Assembly: GCA_021234155.1 (NCBI GenBank)
Contig: JAJEKV010000133.1
Location: forward strand, 1,576,827 to 1,640,826
Direction of reading: 5' to 3'
Source: Isoetes taiwanensis
Taxonomy: Eukaryota > Streptophyta > Lycopodiopsida > Isoetales > Isoetaceae
Length of the DNA stretch: 64,000 nucleotides
The notes below the pieces were generated by a model. It worked only from the letters and a program-made list of their open reading frames with translations. It was not told the DNA's origin and ran no database searches. Made by a program: the position numbers and the translations under genes. Shown piece by piece: positions 34,270-45,320 of the stretch. How positions within the stretch are numbered: the stretch's first letter is position 1; every line of letters starts with the position of its first letter.

Positions 34270-36280
34270 TTTTGAATTTCATCACAATAAAACAAATAGA
34301 ACATAAAGTAAAAAGTTACCATAAAAGATAGAAGAAGATTGATCCCATTATTAGAGAAAGTCATAAAGTTTGAAACACCCATACCACAAACATTTTTCAA
34401 GCTGGAATTTAACAGTGACCTTTGGCCTCCATGGATTCTTGTGGTGAGAAACCAAAGTGGGAAACTTTTCGCTTGTTAGCACAAGGATCTAGAAGCCTTG
34501 GAATTTGTAATATTTGCCTCAAAATCTAAAAATACATGGTAATTTTTGCAAGCTTCATTCGGAATGAGCCATAAAACAATATCAATAAGCGCTTGTCGGT
34601 ATTAATCGGTGGTAAGATGTGAAAGCCTACCAAACCCGCCCGAAAAATTGTTGTTTTAGCATAGATAACCAACCAAACATATCCATATCATATACTATCA
34701 AAAAGATCTGGGAAGAGCTTTTACAGCATAATAAAAATCATCTCAAATAGGGCTCTGGATCAAAAGTTATGATAAGAAATGTGTTGTTCTTGCGGAAGCG
34801 CAATACATGCGATTGCGAGGTAGACTTCGAACATAGCAAATCAAATTATGTAGTAGCCATGAGCATCCGGTTACACATAGGCTCTTGCCAAATATAATCT
34901 GCCGCCTTCCATGTATTTCAAGCTGTTTTACGGAAATGTTTTTGCCCGGGCATTTAACTCTTTATAGACCATAGCGGCGACAATTCGGATAATGATTCCC
35001 ACCCTTTCTTCTCATTTTCGTTTATGCGCATTGGGGTTGAGCCTCATGGCAGTCCACAGTACATCAATGGCTTTACATCTACCCTTTGAGTTGCGGGGAA
35101 ATCGGCCCCTTTAAGCCACTTTACATTTGCTATTGCTTGAACTTGCCCAAATCCATGGGACTGCCCAAATCCTACGCAAGCATTTGGACTACTTGAAATC
35201 CGTGCGGAATGGGGGCGGTACATAAGCAGGAGAATCTGGGGATCGGCTTCATGGCAAGAGGCTGCGGGATCCATCCAGGAAATTTGCGTTTCTAGGAGGT
35301 TTAGGGTAGCGTCTGCGGTAGGGCTTTAGGCTCATACAGGATCTTCGTTGCTCCATATTTTAGGCAAAGACAAGTTACATTTTTGACACAAAGAGCAACA
35401 GAAAAAACAACTTGATACCTTTGTGGAAGCTAGTTCACATGCTAGCCCCTAAACTATGAAAGCCCCTCACTCCACGGCTATATCAAAGCAAAGCTTGATC
35501 TTGATCAAAGCGAAGTCTTAAAACACTTAGCTTTCCTTGGGCAGCGTGCATGAATGGGAAAAGCCATCGCCCAACTAACCCTCCCACATATACATGAGAC
35601 GGACCCTAATCCACACAACCCTTAAAAAACCCTAAAAATAATGGGAGGATATTCACACCCACCACAAAAGTGCCTCCCCCACGAGTTTGCCCCTTTCACA
35701 AATCAGCGGCTAACAAAAGGGGTGCACTCTATAAATACTAATTAGTACACACGGATGAATCTGACCACCAAATCATATGAAAACCTTAGAAACGATTATA
35801 AAAACACAAAAAAAACCATTTATAAGGCTAGATATTTTTAACTTCGGTACTAATATTTGATGTGTAGAATCTCTAATACACATACGGATCCTCGTTGTTG
35901 CGACCTTCGTTAGTTGTATAGTGTGAGAAGATATGCATGGATTGAATTACATTTTTATTCCCAAGCAGACTTCTCTATTTGTTAATTTTCGTGCATAGAA
36001 TCGGCAGTGCATATTTGGTTCTTATTGCGGTGAAGAGGTAAAAAGGTAAATACACTTGAATGGTTTTGCATTTAATTGCTTTTGCACTACAAGATGACGA
36101 AATCTTCATTTTGATTTTTCAAAAGGAAACTAAAAATTGCTCAAGCAGCAGCGGAATAGAAGGATACATAGTGCACAAAGGGGTTTTATTGGAAAGCTTA
36201 TTGAGAGACCTACAAATCATAAATGATGCATATACATATGTGTGAGCAGCTCAAATTATATCCGCTTTGAATCTAGTTAG
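34270..36280. other. AT-rich DNA, no gene seen
   Basis: No recognisable domain. A 76-codon minus frame (35044-35274) has no family features. Confidence 0.3.
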
Positions 36281-36313
36281 ACTCCCAAGATTGGAAACCT
36301 CCCCAATTTTTCC

Positions 36314-36352
36314 CATATGGAAACCTCCCCAAGCTTGGGAGGTTTCCATATG
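36314..36352. repeat. Long near-perfect palindrome
   Basis: CATATGGAAACCTCCCCAAG is followed directly by its complement CTTGGGAGGTTTCCATATG, differing by one extra C. A further direct copy of GGAAACCTCCCC lies at 36293. The stem of about 19 bp has no loop and would extrude or fold very stably. Confidence 0.9.
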
Positions 36353-36880
36353 AAAAGGAGACTCAATGAATATAAATTTTTTATCCAACAAGATCTCGCC
36401 TCATAAATGCGAAATTTAATATGAGCAGTGAGATTGGATGTCCCCTTTCCACTGATTTCGTAGATGAATTTTTGGGGCTTACGGGCTCCTTTTACGTAGT
36501 AAAAAGCGAGCGCGAAAAACTCTAAATTATTCAAGTGATTCAAGTGGAGGCCACTGCTTTGCCTTTCTGCAGGACCAGATTCGCAACAAGAAGGGAAGGA
36601 AATGCAACAAAAGGTGGAATTGCTGAAATTAATAGAAGGGTGCTTCTTGAGGGTATCTTATTTACTTTATTTGGATATGTGGGAACTTCCCTTGATTCTC
36701 ATTTTAGCTATTTCATATTATTTTTTGAAATTTGGTCCCATGCATAGGCTACTGACGGTTGCAAGCGTAGGGGCCAACGTTCGAATCTGAATGGCAATGG
36801 AGACACTCGTAACCTGTCTCGGATCGAGGCCGAGTTAGGAGGCTAAGGCCACGGCACGGCCTGGTGCCCTCAGCCGGAGG

Positions 36881-37096
36881 TTGCGGAGTATGTGCTGTGA
36901 GACAAGGGTCAGTGCCTTTGGAAAGCGCCCGAGGCGGGCCCCGGCCATCATCGGATGTAAGGTTGTACGGATAAGATGCACTCGGGGGCTTGGTGTGGTG
37001 CTTGACAAGGCAAAGGGCCTCCAGTACGAACACATGAGCAACTTCTGCCATTGCGAGGAGATGGCAAGACATGACAACGTCTGCAAAATTTGAGCT
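36881..37096 (+). pseudogene. LINE ORF1 remnant with CCHC-like knuckle
   Basis: The frame reads VVRIRCTRG, then LQYEHMSNFCHCEEMARHD and NVCK. In plant LINE ORF1 proteins the DUF4283 RNA-binding domain is followed by a beta strand and YE-x-L/M-P-x-FC-x-x-C-x4-H-x4-C. The spacing fits, though the second cysteine/glycine positions are altered. ORF1 binds LINE RNA. The N-terminal DUF4283 part is not readable. Confidence 0.55.
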
Positions 37097-37769
37097 CAGG
37101 ACTTGAACGAAGCGGCGGCAAAGAACACACACCAACGCGAACCCACCAACCTACTTCGGGGCGTCAACACCGGAACACATATTTGCGGACACATCAAATC
37201 AGGCCGCCCTACACCCCGTAGCCCGGCCACCGGCCTATGCCTCACCCACCTCAACCAACACACAGTGAAGCTGAACTCGAGAGCAGAAGGCAGCGAGAAC
37301 GCAATGTGGTAGTGCGGCGGAGGAGTTGGGAGAACATCTCACTTCGAGCTTTAACCCGCAATCTTGGACGGATGATGTTCCCAAAGACCATGACCATTGG
37401 AAAAGCGGTAGTCATCATGGAATTCACGCGCCCCGGTGGTCATCTTCCACCGGTTGGCGTGCAGGCGGGTGGCCATCCCGTCGGTAGGAAGTTGAAGGGG
37501 CGGCTACATGCGTTGACCGGGACTTGACCCCAGCACTGCAAAGACCCGAAGGCGTGAGCTGGCCAAAGTCGGGGGCTGCGGCAGACATGAGGGGCTGGTC
37601 GGGGCAGGATCGCGGGTGAGGCAGACCAAGCAGGGGATCACGAGCACTCGGCCCCTCGAGTCCCCCCCTCCGAGGGCCCCGGCTGAGCATCCACATCTTC
37701 GCTCCCACAGGACCACCACTACCGGGGACTGAAGTGGCGATGCATGCCACTAAATAGGGATAGTGCCTC

Positions 37770-38565
37770 AGTGTGGTATCACGGAATGCCGTGGCTTTCC
37801 ATGGCGGAAGGGGGCGATCTCAATTCGTCGCCATGGACATGGACCTTATCTTCCACATGAAAAAACATGGGAACATGCCGGTCACGAGCTACCGATTTGC
37901 CGGGATACGGCGCTACTCGTCTTCAATGAGTGCATCGGAAAGCGAGGACCGCGGAGAATTGCGTGTTACTGCAGGGCGACCTTGGCCCAATCGGTCTCCC
38001 ATTGCAAGGCGGGCGAGGGCTACAGATACACAGTGCGTGGTACGAGTGCGTAAGCAGCGATGGCAGCCCTCTCTTTGTGGCGGCTTGCTACTTCCCACAT
38101 CTTTGAGCAACGCTACCACCACGCACTTGGATGTGGACGGCGGGGAGCCCTATGTCGATCTATATGATGACATATGGCATGTCTGCACAATTGGGCAAGG
38201 TCATGTTGCTTGGAGATTTCAATCTTGGCGCCTGGGCCAGCGTATCCCAAAATTGCACCTCTAGGCGGAGGGGATGTGTTGCAAATGGACCCCTTGAGAT
38301 GGTTTGGCCAAAGGCGTCGGATAACCGACCGGTGACGCGGTATGGCCGGCAATTTCTTTGTTCTTTGGGCGGTATCTTTGACACGGTCATTTGCAATGGG
38401 CTGGCACGATTGGCGGATCCTCCGGCCGCTTCACTTGTAGGCGGAGAACCGGTGACACCCGGTGTGGTGGATGCGTGCTATGGGAGCGAGCAATGCCTAC
38501 CTTGATCACTACAAACCCGGTGTGTCGGGGACGGTGGCGGGGCCAAGTAGACTCCGACCATCAGC
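37770..38565 (+). pseudogene. LINE ORF2 endonuclease domain
   Basis: The apurinic-like endonuclease that nicks target DNA. MLLGDFNLGAW (about 38200-38235) carries the catalytic GDFN motif, and VDSDHQPN near 38555 carries the terminal SDH motif, at the right distance. The N-terminal part (VSRNAVAF, VFNECIGK) is in shifted frames. Several frame changes inactivate it. Confidence 0.72.
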
Positions 38566-39129
38566 CCAACCCGGCACCCATTGCCCCAACACCCCATGTA
38601 CCACCCGTTGCGCACGGACTATGATCATGCGGCGGTCTATGCGAGGATGCTTGAGCATGAGCTGCCGGAGGAAGTTTTGCAACTCCCCACACTTCAACGT
38701 GAGCGACCCGGTGAACGGCTCCGAGGGTGGGGGCGGATGCTTTGGGAGAGGCCGCTCCCGGCGATCCACGGGGGCTGCAATCACCTTCCCGCAATCAATG
38801 GTTCGATGGCGAATGTCGGGGGCTGAAAGCGATGGCTCGCCAAGTCTTTGGACCCACCATGCGCCCGCGAGGCCATCCGTCAATACCGCTCCTTCCTCAA
38901 GACCAAAGCCGGTACCTTGCGAACTTCGGCCTGCCAGATGTTTGGTCTATTAGACCGCCACCCTAGGACCTTCACGGAGAAAGGTCTTGAGTAAGCTGCC
39001 ACCCGACCCACGGGAAATATTACCGGAACAATGGGTGAGATACTTGCGGCGGTTGTATGACCCAATGGGGAAGCCAGGGCACCGGTACCTCCATGACCGA
39101 GGCCCTAGCACCGGTCATTCTTGAAGGGA

Positions 39130-40200
39130 TGTCATAATGGGCCTGCAGCGCCCACATGCCGGGAAGGCGGCGATTTGGATGGTATCGTGTGAGCTTCTCA
39201 AGTGGGCGGGCCCCCAATGGTGCCGTTCTCCCGGCACTCTTCAACGGGGCATTAAGAAGGCTTCCCCCGCCTTTGGACTACCGGTAGAATTGTGCCCATA
39301 TACAAAGCGGGGGACCCCCACGCCCAGCCAACTATCGTACCATTATGGTCGGTTCATCTTTGTCAAGTTGTTTGCGGGATTCTTGGCGGCCCGACACTTT
39401 GGCGAGAGGATGGAGAAGTGCTCTCGGCCTCTCAGGGCTTAAAGCCCAGGCATTCTACTATTGACCATATCTTCCTCTGCGAACACTCATAGAGGATAAC
39501 GGGTAATCACATCGTTGCTTTGTGGATTTCGCAAAGGCTTTTGACCACGATGCCTGGGGATAAGTTGTGGGGAGGATTGAAAGACGACTAGGGACCCCGT
39601 CGACTTGCGAATGCTATATCTGACTATACGAGGGGCTTGCTCCGATTCGTCTCCTGCTTGTCGGGGAGGCCGTTGTTAGTAGCATGGGGTGCGCCAAGAC
39701 TTGCCCTCTATCCCTCGACGGCTCTTAGACATGCATTGACGGCTAGAAGAATGGCCGGTGAACGCGGAGGGGCCTTTCGATTGATGCACCACATAATCAG
39801 AGCAACTCATATATCGATGATGTTGACTGCCGCATATACCCCGGAAGGACATACAACGCCACCGGATGCTTTAGACACTTTACGCCAATTCAGCGACATG
39901 AGGTTAACTTGCCAAGACAAGAATCTTTCTTGGTCCCATCATCCCGGCACCCGTCTTCCCTCATTCACTTACGGGCGGTAGTGGAGGTGGCTCGATCTTA
40001 TAAGTATTTGGGCATTGAGTTTCTACTACCACACAGCGGGATGCATCCATCGGGTTACGAGGTCAACTGGGAGGCTGGAAAGCCAGATGTATGCAATAAA
40101 ACAACAGTCACAAAGGCGTAGTCAGTATGCATGGGGTCACCGGGCACACTTGTTGAGGGCCTTGGTTGAACCGGTTCTCCTCTATGGGGGCGAAGTGTAG
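39130..40200 (+). pseudogene. LINE ORF2 reverse transcriptase domain
   Basis: Ordered RT blocks appear in alternating frames: VKLFAGFLAARHF (39359-39400), RHSTIDHIF (39448-39475), the fingers/palm block around CFVDFAKAF as decayed DNA near 39520, YIDD in place of YADD near 39813, YKYLGIEF (about 39998-40022) and LLRALVEPVLLYGGEV (40150-40199). Motif order and spacing are those of L1-clade plant elements. At least five frameshifts are present. Confidence 0.82.
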
Positions 40201-40739
40201 GGGGCGGTGATATCCCTCACCACTTGGAGCGATCTAGGCGAGTCTGAAGGCCTTCTTGGCCGGGCACTAGGAGTGAAGTCCACGGTCCCATATCGGATCT
40301 TGCTCGAAGGCGGGCTTCCTTCCATTCTGGAGGGCTACTGTTTGGGCGTCACATTATTTACTTCCGGAAGGTGGTGGCTATGGATGAAGCCCGGTTGCCC
40401 AACCTTGCTTTGGCGTGGCGATGGGCCCTTGGCGACTCAAAGCTTTGTTGGAAAGACAAGCAAGCCCGGTGGTTCTTGCTATGGAATGTCTGAGCACACG
40501 GATGTGGACCGGTGCATACCGAAGGAAGCAGCTGCCCTGAAGGCGATTGCTTGGATGCTTGCTTCATGGCCAAGCTTTGGGATGCGAGAGGCCTGTCACA
40601 TGTCAAGGTGGCAAATTATCGACGACGAGGTTAATCCCATGCTCACGAGGGCCCACACCACTACTGCGCACCCATCTACTCATGAAAAAGCGCGGGGTGA
40701 TTGCTTCCATTCGCCGCGGGTGCACACCACCTCCGCATT

Positions 40740-40860
40740 GAGCGAGGGGAGATGGATTCGGGAGCCGTGTGAGGGAGGCCCTGTCGATCCGTCAGCGAGG
40801 GCACCATTGAGGATGAAAGTCACGCCCTCCGCTTTTGTCCGGTGATTACCGGCATATCCG
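40740..40860 (+). pseudogene. LINE ORF2 C-terminal zinc-knuckle segment
   Basis: In one frame GTIEDESHALRFCP is read, matching the E-D-E-x-HAL-x-FCP ending of the C-terminal cysteine-histidine segment of plant LINE ORF2. The upstream cysteines are in another frame. Confidence 0.55.
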
Positions 40861-40994
40861 GGCTCCGGTGATGCCGGTTAGTTGTGCCCCATCGGGCCTT
40901 GCATGAGCTACTTGAACATGGCCTCGTAGGCTTGTTGGGATCGTACCTCCCGAGGGAGGTAATGGACTTCGGTTCGGTTATGCCCCCCAATGGA

Positions 40995-41205
40995 CATTAA
41001 CCTCGGTACTTGTGATTATGTATATAATAATGCGGTATGTCAGCATCCTTATTGCTACTAAGGTTTTTCCCCCGAAAACCCTTCGGGGCGGGGGTTTTTT
41101 AATCCTGGTAGTAATACGCCTGCTGCTCTCTCTTTGTACTTGGGTCCCATAGGCCAGTGGTCTCCGTGGACGATAAAATCATATTCTATTCTATTCTATT
41201 CTATT
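40995..41205 (+). other. LINE 3' untranslated end and (ATTCT)n tail
   Basis: CCCCGAAAACCCTTCGGGG forms a stem, followed by TTTTTTAATCCTGGTAGTA, CCCATAGGCCAGTGGTCTCC, GTGGACGATAAAAT and (ATTCT)n at 41183-41205. The same motif order, with a different simple repeat, is at 10253-10440. Confidence 0.8.
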
Positions 41206-41798
41206 GCTGAGAACAACTTAAATTAAGTCTATATAAAAAGATGGTGGACACGGGTATGCATATATACGTATTATATAAGAACATTATGGAGAGGTGCCTT
41301 TAGAGTCAGGGTATTCAAGAGGTTATTGCCCTTATTCATCTAAATAAATGTATTAAATGTGAGAGTTGTCTAAACAAATGGTCGGGTATTTGTCTACGCA
41401 TATCACTTACCAGCATGTTTATATATGTACTCATGTTGGATTATCTTGATTCCACTCTAGTATTCATCTAGATGGGGTATTCGTGTTGGAGTGCCTTGAT
41501 TTCAGATTGGTACATGAGTATTCATATAAATACATTAAATCACTAATATTCTTTCTAAAATGATACTTCTTGCTATAGCTTCAGCATGTGTACTAGGTTA
41601 AGGGATAATCCATAGTGTTCGTGCCCCTATACCTTGTTTACTTTCTATAATAGTTTGTATATCACATTGGTTCCTACCAAAAAAGGTGCTAACCCTATAG
41701 CATGCATATCTCTAAAAAACCATTAGCACCATTCGATGGAATCATGCATTGATGTGGTATCTATGAAATGAATACTTACATTGTTTGGAGTATATTCA

Positions 41799-42236
41799 CA
41801 CACAACTACCATTAACATTATTAACACAAACCATTGCGTTTCACACATTTAAATTAAAATCCCCCTTCAACCCCATTTGGTTTGGGTGCATATTCACATA
41901 GGGGGTTAGTCTGGGCAACGAGAGCTGTCGGATGGGCATATTTGCCCTTTTTTCCAAGATCTGGACCGTACATAGCGATCCTCGTTTGTGGGGTATGCAT
42001 GTACAAGTTTTTGTATAGTGTATATTAAGGTTTGCAAAATACTATAAGGTTTGAGAGAATGTACTTAATGGTGTTAATTTTGTACATGTATTGTAAATAT
42101 ATTTTTGAGGCTCTCGCTGCCCTACGTAACCCCCCGTGTGAATATGCACCCAAACCAAAGGGGGTTTAAGGGGAATTTTAATTTAAATGTGTTAAATGCA
42201 ATGGTTTGTGTTAATAATATTAATGGTAGTTGTGTG
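41799..42236. mobile_element. MITE with ~165-bp terminal inverted repeats
   Basis: 438 bp. The left arm CACACAACTACCATTAA...TTTGGTTTGGGTGCATATTC pairs with the right arm GAATATGCACCCAAACCAAA...TTAATGGTAGTTGTGTG, and pairing continues inward to GGGCAACGAGAGC / GCTCTCGCTGCCC. The central ~150 bp is unique and has no ORF. Arms this long give a foldback-type element. A clear target-site duplication was not seen. Confidence 0.82.
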
Positions 42237-43130
42237 TTGATTGTTATATTAAAAAAAAATGTGGGCCCTTAGGGCCCTAACTAAAGCAAATATAGGTAAA
42301 CTTTATGGGCCTAAATATTAATTACTAAAAAGCACAATAACATCAAGACGAACAAATTATTTCCATTGCAAACAACTATGCGTACATTTTGTGTAATCAT
42401 TATATTCATTATATTCATTATCTGTAATCTGAATATTGCAATACAAGAATCATGTAAACTATTGTAAACTGCTCATTGTCATGCATCTGCTAGTGCATAT
42501 GGTAACATGTGCTGGTATCAATGCAAGCCAAATAACCATAATGCAAGGACAAGCATATTTCTAAACATAAGAAACATATAAGAACGGAGTTTAAGTCATA
42601 TTGAACATGTAGCTTGTTTGTTACAGTAGCAATAAACAACAATGCTAATTTATTACACTAATTTAAGTAGCAATAAACAACAACGTTAATTTATTACTAG
42701 TTTAAATACCAACAAGAAAAAAGAACTAATGTCAAATGTGAACATAAGCGTCATGTCTTCTTCTAACAGTAAAAATGATGCTTTTTTGATGTATTGCTTA
42801 TTTGCATGCATGCCAGAAATAGATGCCCATATTTGCCTTTGTGTAGCAATAACTTCATCCCAATGAACCTGCAAATGGATTGAAGTATAAGGTATTCTTG
42901 TGGCGAATAATATTGTTTGATGAAGCAGCACGAATGAGAATAAGTATGTGGACATTTGACAGTAATGATGACGCCATATTTATCTACTTCTTTTGCATGC
43001 CAGATTTGAAGGACGAACTCTGATTAATATGAATGGTTAAGGATAGCCACTGCAAGAATTGTAGTTATTATCTAGAAGACATGAATAAGATAAGATTAAT
43101 TTGTATTAAGATAAGATAACATTAATTTCT
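42237..43130. other. AT-rich DNA with short repeats, no gene seen
   Basis: A palindrome GGGCCCTTAGGGCCC is at 42263, and a ~42-bp tandem pair (GTAGCAATAAACAACAA..TTAATTTATTAC) at 42627-42710. An 89-codon minus frame (42686-42955) does not match the RFC sequence expected downstream of the neighbouring fragment. Confidence 0.35.
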
Positions 43131-43144
43131 AGAAGACATGTTAT

Positions 43145-43443
43145 TATCCTTAATTTGTATGTGGACAACATTGGTACCACGGTCATCACTTGCATTGAGT
43201 TCAAGAACTCTTATTTTATAAAGCTGAGGCATGAGTGGAGCAAGTGGGTTTTTTAGAGCATAGTCAAGATTAAGAAACGAAATAAAGATTTATGACTTAC
43301 CCATAAAGTTGATGAGCAATCGCAAGACCTGTGGTTGTTCTACCAGTCCCAAAGACCAAAAAACAGTATATGAGGTAGCTGTATCCAGCAAACATGCAGT
43401 TCCATAATCTATCAGAGATAGGTTCATCGGCTATCTCTTGGTT
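43145..43443 (-). pseudogene. Replication factor C small-subunit fragment (RFC4/RFC2-like)
   Basis: Two exon-like blocks read on the minus strand. The first (43443-43303) contains FGTGRTTTGLAIAHQLYG, a Walker A motif whose catalytic lysine is now arginine (normally GTGKTTTALAIAHQLYG), and ends at a GTAAGT donor. The second (about 43230-43145) reads QLYKIRVLELNASDDRGTNV followed by VHIQIKD, the signature that follows Walker A in clamp-loader small subunits. The intron between is about 75 bp. The rest of the AAA+ domain is not readable on either side. RFC loads the sliding clamp PCNA at replication forks. The K-to-R change and missing exons mean a dead copy. Confidence 0.78.
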
Positions 43444-45320
43444 TGTATAAATATCTAGTTATCTATCATTTTGTATATATCCTGGGAGGCATTAGAATAG
43501 CCATAGTAAGGCATCGATCAGAAATATCTTAGTTTGTCTTTTTATTACCATTGCTCTAATCCTTGCAAATCGCTGCAAATCTCACTGCAAAAAGAAGAAC
43601 ATTCCAATCTAGAGAACTCACTGTGAGATGTTTGTGTCAGGTTATCCAATCTAGAAATAGGAAAATGCTAATCCAATCTAGAAACAGAAAAATTCTATAC
43701 TAAGTTTAGCCATACCTTGTTAGGTAACAGAAACTACCATTTAGAAGGTTTCGTACATTCATCTAACACCATGTGTCCCGTCCATATCACCAAGCCATGG
43801 CTTCAATAACATTGTGCATCCACCAGCCTCTATGCCAATCCATCTCTTAATGACAAGTTGTATCTGCATATGAGGGCCTTATAGAAATTAAGGAGCTAAC
43901 CTAGACAGAAACAGAAAGCCGAAAGCAATTTAGGGCTCTATTCCAGCTTGAAGAAACTAGCCTTAACCAAGCGTATAATCCTCTGGGCGCTCTTGCTAAA
44001 TAGTTGTGTGTTATCGGCCATGGCAGAACAGGGACAAAAGCTTTGCTTTTCTACGATTCTTAGACCCTTGCATCAACCTTGTATGCATCTTTTACTTCTT
44101 GGAAGCAGGTTTGAAAGAATTCCTCTTGGAAGTCATAGATCCTGTTGCTCCAGCAAAAAACCGATAGGAAGAGGCCAGGGATAGGTTCAATACTGTATAG
44201 TTTATACTAAATCATTATTATTTGAATGATCTGATACAAGTTTGAAATTATAATCGTCAAAAATCTGCAAAAAAATTTCGGTGTCGGAAATTTTTTCGCA
44301 CTCGTCTCCCGGATTTAAGCATCACGCCAAATCTTTTTGTCGCGTAAATGAAACAAAGGTTCCTTTCTGTGAAACTAAAATATATTTAAGCAACCTTATT
44401 AAAAAATATATATATTTTTGCGTAAGCGAAACCTTAAATTTTATTTTATTTTATTTTATTAGCACGCCAGCCTAACTAAGCCTACAGCCTTCCTTGCAAT
44501 TCTAGCCTATCCACCTAGGACCTCCACCTCACCAAAATCTGAGGTGGCATGTCCTGCACTTTTAGATCCTCTCTTTTACAAATCAATGGCCAGGAAAATT
44601 AAAAAATGGCTAAAAATAATAACGGAGATAGGAGCAGACACCTGTATCGTGTATCCTGTGTCGGGCCTCATGCATCTCTATCGCTCTTGATTACAAGAAT
44701 CAACAATTTGCATCGTTCCCACTTCCATTTTCCTTTTTGTTGTGTCTCGACAAGTACTTCGGCCACAGTTTTTGTCGTGCTTTTTCATTTGGCATTTTCG
44801 AACTCGTGCATCTAATTAGGGCAAAACCATTCCATATTTTGGCCATTCCTTTTATTCGACTGTATTTTCTGGGTTGCACTGTCTCCATCTGCATGCGGCT
44901 TTGCAGGGTCATGCAACTACTCACAGTGAGAGTAGTTTTTCAGAAAGCTTTTTGGCTTTGCAGTTGCAACAGGCGAAATGATCTGTTTTTTGTTATCATT
45001 TCATGAGGACACAGATTTTTAGAGATGCAGCAGCAGTTGTTCCCGAAATGGTGATGGTCTTCGATTTTTTGAAGGATCTAGCCCTGTGATGGGCTTTGAT
45101 TTTTTGAGTAGACCATGGCTTTCAGCAGGCTTTGAAATCAGGATTAGATGGATAGAACAAATCTGCTTGACAATTCTAAGAACCATTGCAAAAATCATGA
45201 CCTAGCAACAAATCTGGTTGACAATGGATACATGTACGAATTTCATCGGAATGGCTATACGATTCATATTTCTGGCCTTTCATCTTAATTTTCCCAGATT
45301 TTATTGATTGCCTCGCAGTT
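43444..45320. other. Intergenic DNA with short repeats
   Basis: ATCCAATCTAGA recurs three times between 43605 and 43685. An (ATTTT)n microsatellite is at 44438-44461. No gene recognised. Confidence 0.35.

Larger units (their letters stand above)
36835..41205 (+). mobile_element. L1-type LINE, decayed but near full length
   Basis: A 4.4-kb GC-rich island in AT-rich surroundings with ORF1 remnants, an APE endonuclease, a reverse transcriptase, a C-terminal CCHC-like segment, a 3' untranslated stem and an (ATTCT)n tail, all on the plus strand in LINE order. Many frameshifts break it. The 5' end is uncertain and no target-site duplication was identified. High GC with short frames suggests decay after insertion or poor base accuracy in GC-rich sequence. 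Confidence 0.85.

Noticed and set aside
35044-35274. 76-codon minus-strand ORF
   Set aside because: No domain, no splice or promoter context, similar in length to many chance frames.
36740-36790. AACGTTCGAATCTG upstream of the LINE, B-box-like
   Set aside because: No convincing A box or tail. It may be LINE 5' sequence; too weak to call a SINE.
37424-38883. Several long minus-strand ORFs (up to 124 codons) over the LINE
   Set aside because: Shadow frames of a GC-rich plus-strand coding region. LINE motifs are all on the plus strand.
43303-43440. Minus-strand GTGRTTTGLAIA read as a PLP-enzyme (D-cysteine desulfhydrase) glycine loop
   Set aside because: The next exon reads RVLELNASDDRG, which fixes the identity as replication factor C.
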